From an uncultured Magnetospirillum sp. (lineage in GTDB: Bacteria > Pseudomonadota > Alphaproteobacteria > Rhodospirillales > Magnetospirillaceae): a DNA stretch of 64,000 nucleotides. A model generated the notes under the pieces. The model ran no database searches. It was not told where the DNA came from and saw only the letters and a list, made by a program, of their open reading frames with translations. Positions 61,762 to 64,000 of this stretch are shown here, in pieces (within the stretch, counting starts at the first letter, position 1; every line of letters starts with the position of its first letter). A program made the position numbers and the translations under genes. Location of the stretch: contig NZ_CAINTR010000008.1 in the NCBI RefSeq assembly GCF_903853455.1, positions 62,001 to 126,000 on the forward strand, read 5' to 3'.

Positions 61762-63924
61762 ATGAAACAGGTCATCCAAAGTGCCAAATCCGGCAAGCTG
61801 AGCTTGCGCGAAGTCCCGGAACCCCGCGTGCGGTCGGGCCATCTGCTGGTGGCGACGCGCGCCTCGCTGATCAGCGCCGGCACCGAGCGTCTGGTCATCG
61901 ACTTCGCCCGCAAGAGCCTCGCCGCCAAGGCCTCGGCGCGGCCCGACCTGGTGCGCAAGGTGGTCGACAAGGCCCGGCGCGACGGCATCGTCTCCACCTT
62001 CAAGGCGGTGATGGCCCGGCTCGACGAGCCGCTGCCGCTGGGCTATTCCGCCGCCGGCCGGGTGGTGGCGGTGGGCAACGGCCTGGAGGGCGCCTTCGCC
62101 GTCGGCCAGCGGGTCGCCATGGCCGGGGCCGGCCTGGCCAACCATGCCGAACTCAACGTGGTGCCGCGCAACCTCGCCGTCGCCATTCCCGACGGAATCG
62201 CCGACGAGGAGGCCGCCTTCGGCACCGTCGGCTCCATCGCCCTGGCGGGAGTCCGCACCCTGGGCAGCCAGTTGGGCGACGTGGTGGCGGTGCTGGGCGT
62301 CGGCCTGATCGGCCAGATGGCGGTTCAACTGCTGAGTCTGGCCGGCGCGCGGGTCGTCGCCCTCGATATGAATCCGCAACGATTGGCCCTGGCCAAGGCC
62401 ATGGGGGCCGAGCTGACCTGGAGCCTGGGCGAGCCCGGCCTGCCCGAGGCGGTTGCCGCCCTGACCGGCGGGGTGGGCTGCGATTCGGTGCTGATCGCGG
62501 CGGCCACCGATTCGTCGGAGCCGCTGGCCTTGGCCGCCGAGCTGGCCCGCGACCGGGCGCGGGTGGTGCTGGTGGGCAAGACCGGCACCGAATTCGACTA
62601 CGCCGCCTATATGAAGAAGGAGCTGACCCTGACGGTGTCACGCTCCTACGGCCCCGGCCGCTATGACGAGGATTTCGAGGGGCGCGGCGTCAAGTATCCG
62701 GTCGGCTGGGTCCGCTGGACCGAGACCGAGAATCTGCGGGAAGTGGTCCGCCTGATGAGCCCCGGCCTGACCCGGCGCCTCGACGTGGGCGCCCTGATCA
62801 CCCACCGCTTCGCCTTCGAGCAGGCCGAAAGCGCCTATGAGCTGGTCACCGGCGGCACCACCCCCCATCTCGGCGTGGTGCTGCGCTACGACGACACCGC
62901 CAAGGCCGCCCCGGTCACCGCCTTCCCCGCTCCCAAGACGGCGGCCGGCACCTGTGTGCTGGGGGTGATCGGCGCCGGCAACTTCGCCCGCACCGTGCTG
63001 CTGCCCGAACTGGCCCGCATCCCCAAGCTGGAGATGCGCACCATCTGCACCCAGCGCGGCGCCACCGCCGAGCATGGCCAGCAGACCTTCGGCTTCGCCC
63101 ATGCCACCACCGACCTGGACGAGGTCCTGAACGACCCCGCCATCAACGCGGTGCTGGTGGCCACCCGCCACGGCAACCACGCCGAAATGACCGCCCGGGT
63201 GCTGGCGGCGGGCAAGTCGGTTCTGGTGGAAAAGCCGCTGGCCCTGGACCGCGCCCAGTTGGAACAGGTGCGGACCGCCCGCCAGGGCTCGGCCGGCTTC
63301 TTCCTGGTCGGCTTCAACCGCCGCTTCGCCCCTATGACCGTCAAGGCCAAGGCCCATCTCGCCCGCCATGCCGGCCCCAAGGTGCTGGTGCTACGGGTCA
63401 ACGCCGGGGCGCTGCCGGCGGAAAGCTGGGTCAACGCGGCGGAGGAAGGCGGCGGCCGCATCCTGGGCGAGCTGTGCCATTTCGTCGATCTCGCCCGCGC
63501 CCTGATCGGCGCTCCCATCGCCACCGTCCAGGCCGACGCCGCCGCCGTCACCCATGGCGGCTGCGACGATCTGGCGGTGTCGCTGACCTTCACCGACGGC
63601 TCGCTGGCCACCATCGTCTACACCGCCCTGGGCGACACGTCGCACAGCAAGGAACGCTTCGAGTGTTTCGCTGGCGGAACGGTTGTCACCCTCGACAATT
63701 TCCTGACCCTCGCGGTCACCTCGGGCGGCCGCACCAAGGTCGAGAAGTCGCTCGGCCAGGACAAGGGCCACCGCGCCGAGCTGGAGGCCTTCGTCACCGC
63801 CGTGGCCCATGGCGGTCCCGCGCCGGCCGACGAGGCCGAGTTGATCGAAACCAGCCTTGCCACCATCGCCGTGCTGGAGAGTCTGCGCGACGGGCGGCGA
63901 GTCCATCTGACCGAGGCGCCATGA
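61762..63924 (+). CDS. Bi-domain oxidoreductase: zinc-type MDR alcohol dehydrogenase (N) + Gfo/Idh/MocA (C)
   Basis: N-term PLGYSAAGRVVAVGNGLEGAFAVGQRVAMAGAGLANHAEL, VVAVLGVGLIGQMAVQLLSLAGARVVALDMN; C-term LGVIGAGNFARTVLLPEL, VLVEKPLALDRAQLEQV. Confidence 0.93.
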   Translation: MKQVIQSAKSGKLSLREVPEPRVRSGHLLVATRASLISAGTERLVIDFARKSLAAKASARPDLVRKVVDKARRDGIVSTFKAVMARLDEPLPLGYSAAGRVVAVGNGLEGAFAVGQRVAMAGAGLANHAELNVVPRNLAVAIPDGIADEEAAFGTVGSIALAGVRTLGSQLGDVVAVLGVGLIGQMAVQLLSLAGARVVALDMNPQRLALAKAMGAELTWSLGEPGLPEAVAALTGGVGCDSVLIAAATDSSEPLALAAELARDRARVVLVGKTGTEFDYAAYMKKELTLTVSRSYGPGRYDEDFEGRGVKYPVGWVRWTETENLREVVRLMSPGLTRRLDVGALITHRFAFEQAESAYELVTGGTTPHLGVVLRYDDTAKAAPVTAFPAPKTAAGTCVLGVIGAGNFARTVLLPELARIPKLEMRTICTQRGATAEHGQQTFGFAHATTDLDEVLNDPAINAVLVATRHGNHAEMTARVLAAGKSVLVEKPLALDRAQLEQVRTARQGSAGFFLVGFNRRFAPMTVKAKAHLARHAGPKVLVLRVNAGALPAESWVNAAEEGGGRILGELCHFVDLARALIGAPIATVQADAAAVTHGGCDDLAVSLTFTDGSLATIVYTALGDTSHSKERFECFAGGTVVTLDNFLTLAVTSGGRTKVEKSLGQDKGHRAELEAFVTAVAHGGPAPADEAELIETSLATIAVLESLRDGRRVHLTEAP

Positions 63925-64000
63925 TCGTTACGGCCGTCATCGCCCTGACCACCGTCATCATGAGCGCGGCGACGACCCGGCTGGTGCTGGGCTGGCTGCA
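63921..64000 (+). CDS. N-terminus of a membrane protein (partial); possibly a MraY/WecA-like glycosyl-phosphate transferase
   Basis: ATGA overlap with previous gene; MIVTAVIALTTVIMSAATTRLVLGWL... hydrophobic start. Confidence 0.4.
   Translation, partial: MIVTAVIALTTVIMSAATTRLVLGWL

Noticed and set aside
1-64000. CRISPR arrays, tRNA/rRNA genes, transposases, phage genes, magnetosome (mam/mms) genes
   Set aside because: Looked for regularly spaced direct repeats and familiar sequence/protein motifs; none seen.

Overview
High-GC alphaproteobacterial window; the gene style suggests a Magnetospirillum-like organism, but that is inference only. Almost the whole 64 kb is a surface-glycan / sugar-nucleotide biosynthesis locus, mostly on the minus strand in tightly coupled (ATGA/GTGA-overlapping) operons. 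Main modules: (1) Gfo/Idh/MocA dehydrogenases, epimerases, aminotransferase, methyltransferases and two MBOAT + SGNH-like O-acylation modules (1-24 kb). (2) A fused ABC exporter plus radical SAM genes (24-27 kb). (3) A block resembling the 'sporadic carbohydrate cluster' (LIC12192-like protein, 2OG-Fe(II)-oxygenase-like protein, split transketolase, sugar kinase, HAD, an HldE-like enzyme with swapped domains, a KdsB-like cytidylyltransferase, a GT2-alcohol dehydrogenase fusion; 27-40 kb). (4) An ACP/FkbH/GNAT/MaoC-SDR acyl module (43.5-48 kb). (5) A partial legionaminic-type nonulosonate pathway (LegC, LegG, LegI, LegF-like) with an AMP-dependent ligase and a FemAB-like protein (50-58 kb). (6) A B12/radical SAM enzyme, an epimerase and a winged-helix regulator with a Rossmann-like C-terminal part (58-62 kb). 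The most interesting signal is a recurrent palindromic promoter, TTGAC-GTTCA-N5-TGAAC-type with a 17-bp spacer and a -10, upstream of three separate operons including the regulator gene itself. This suggests a dedicated regulon. Also noted: a four-copy structured intergenic repeat with compensatory stem changes, and an unlisted 58-aa ORF that exactly fills an operon gap. No rRNA, tRNA, CRISPR, transposase or phage genes were seen. All functional assignments come from motif and family recognition by eye; no searches were run.
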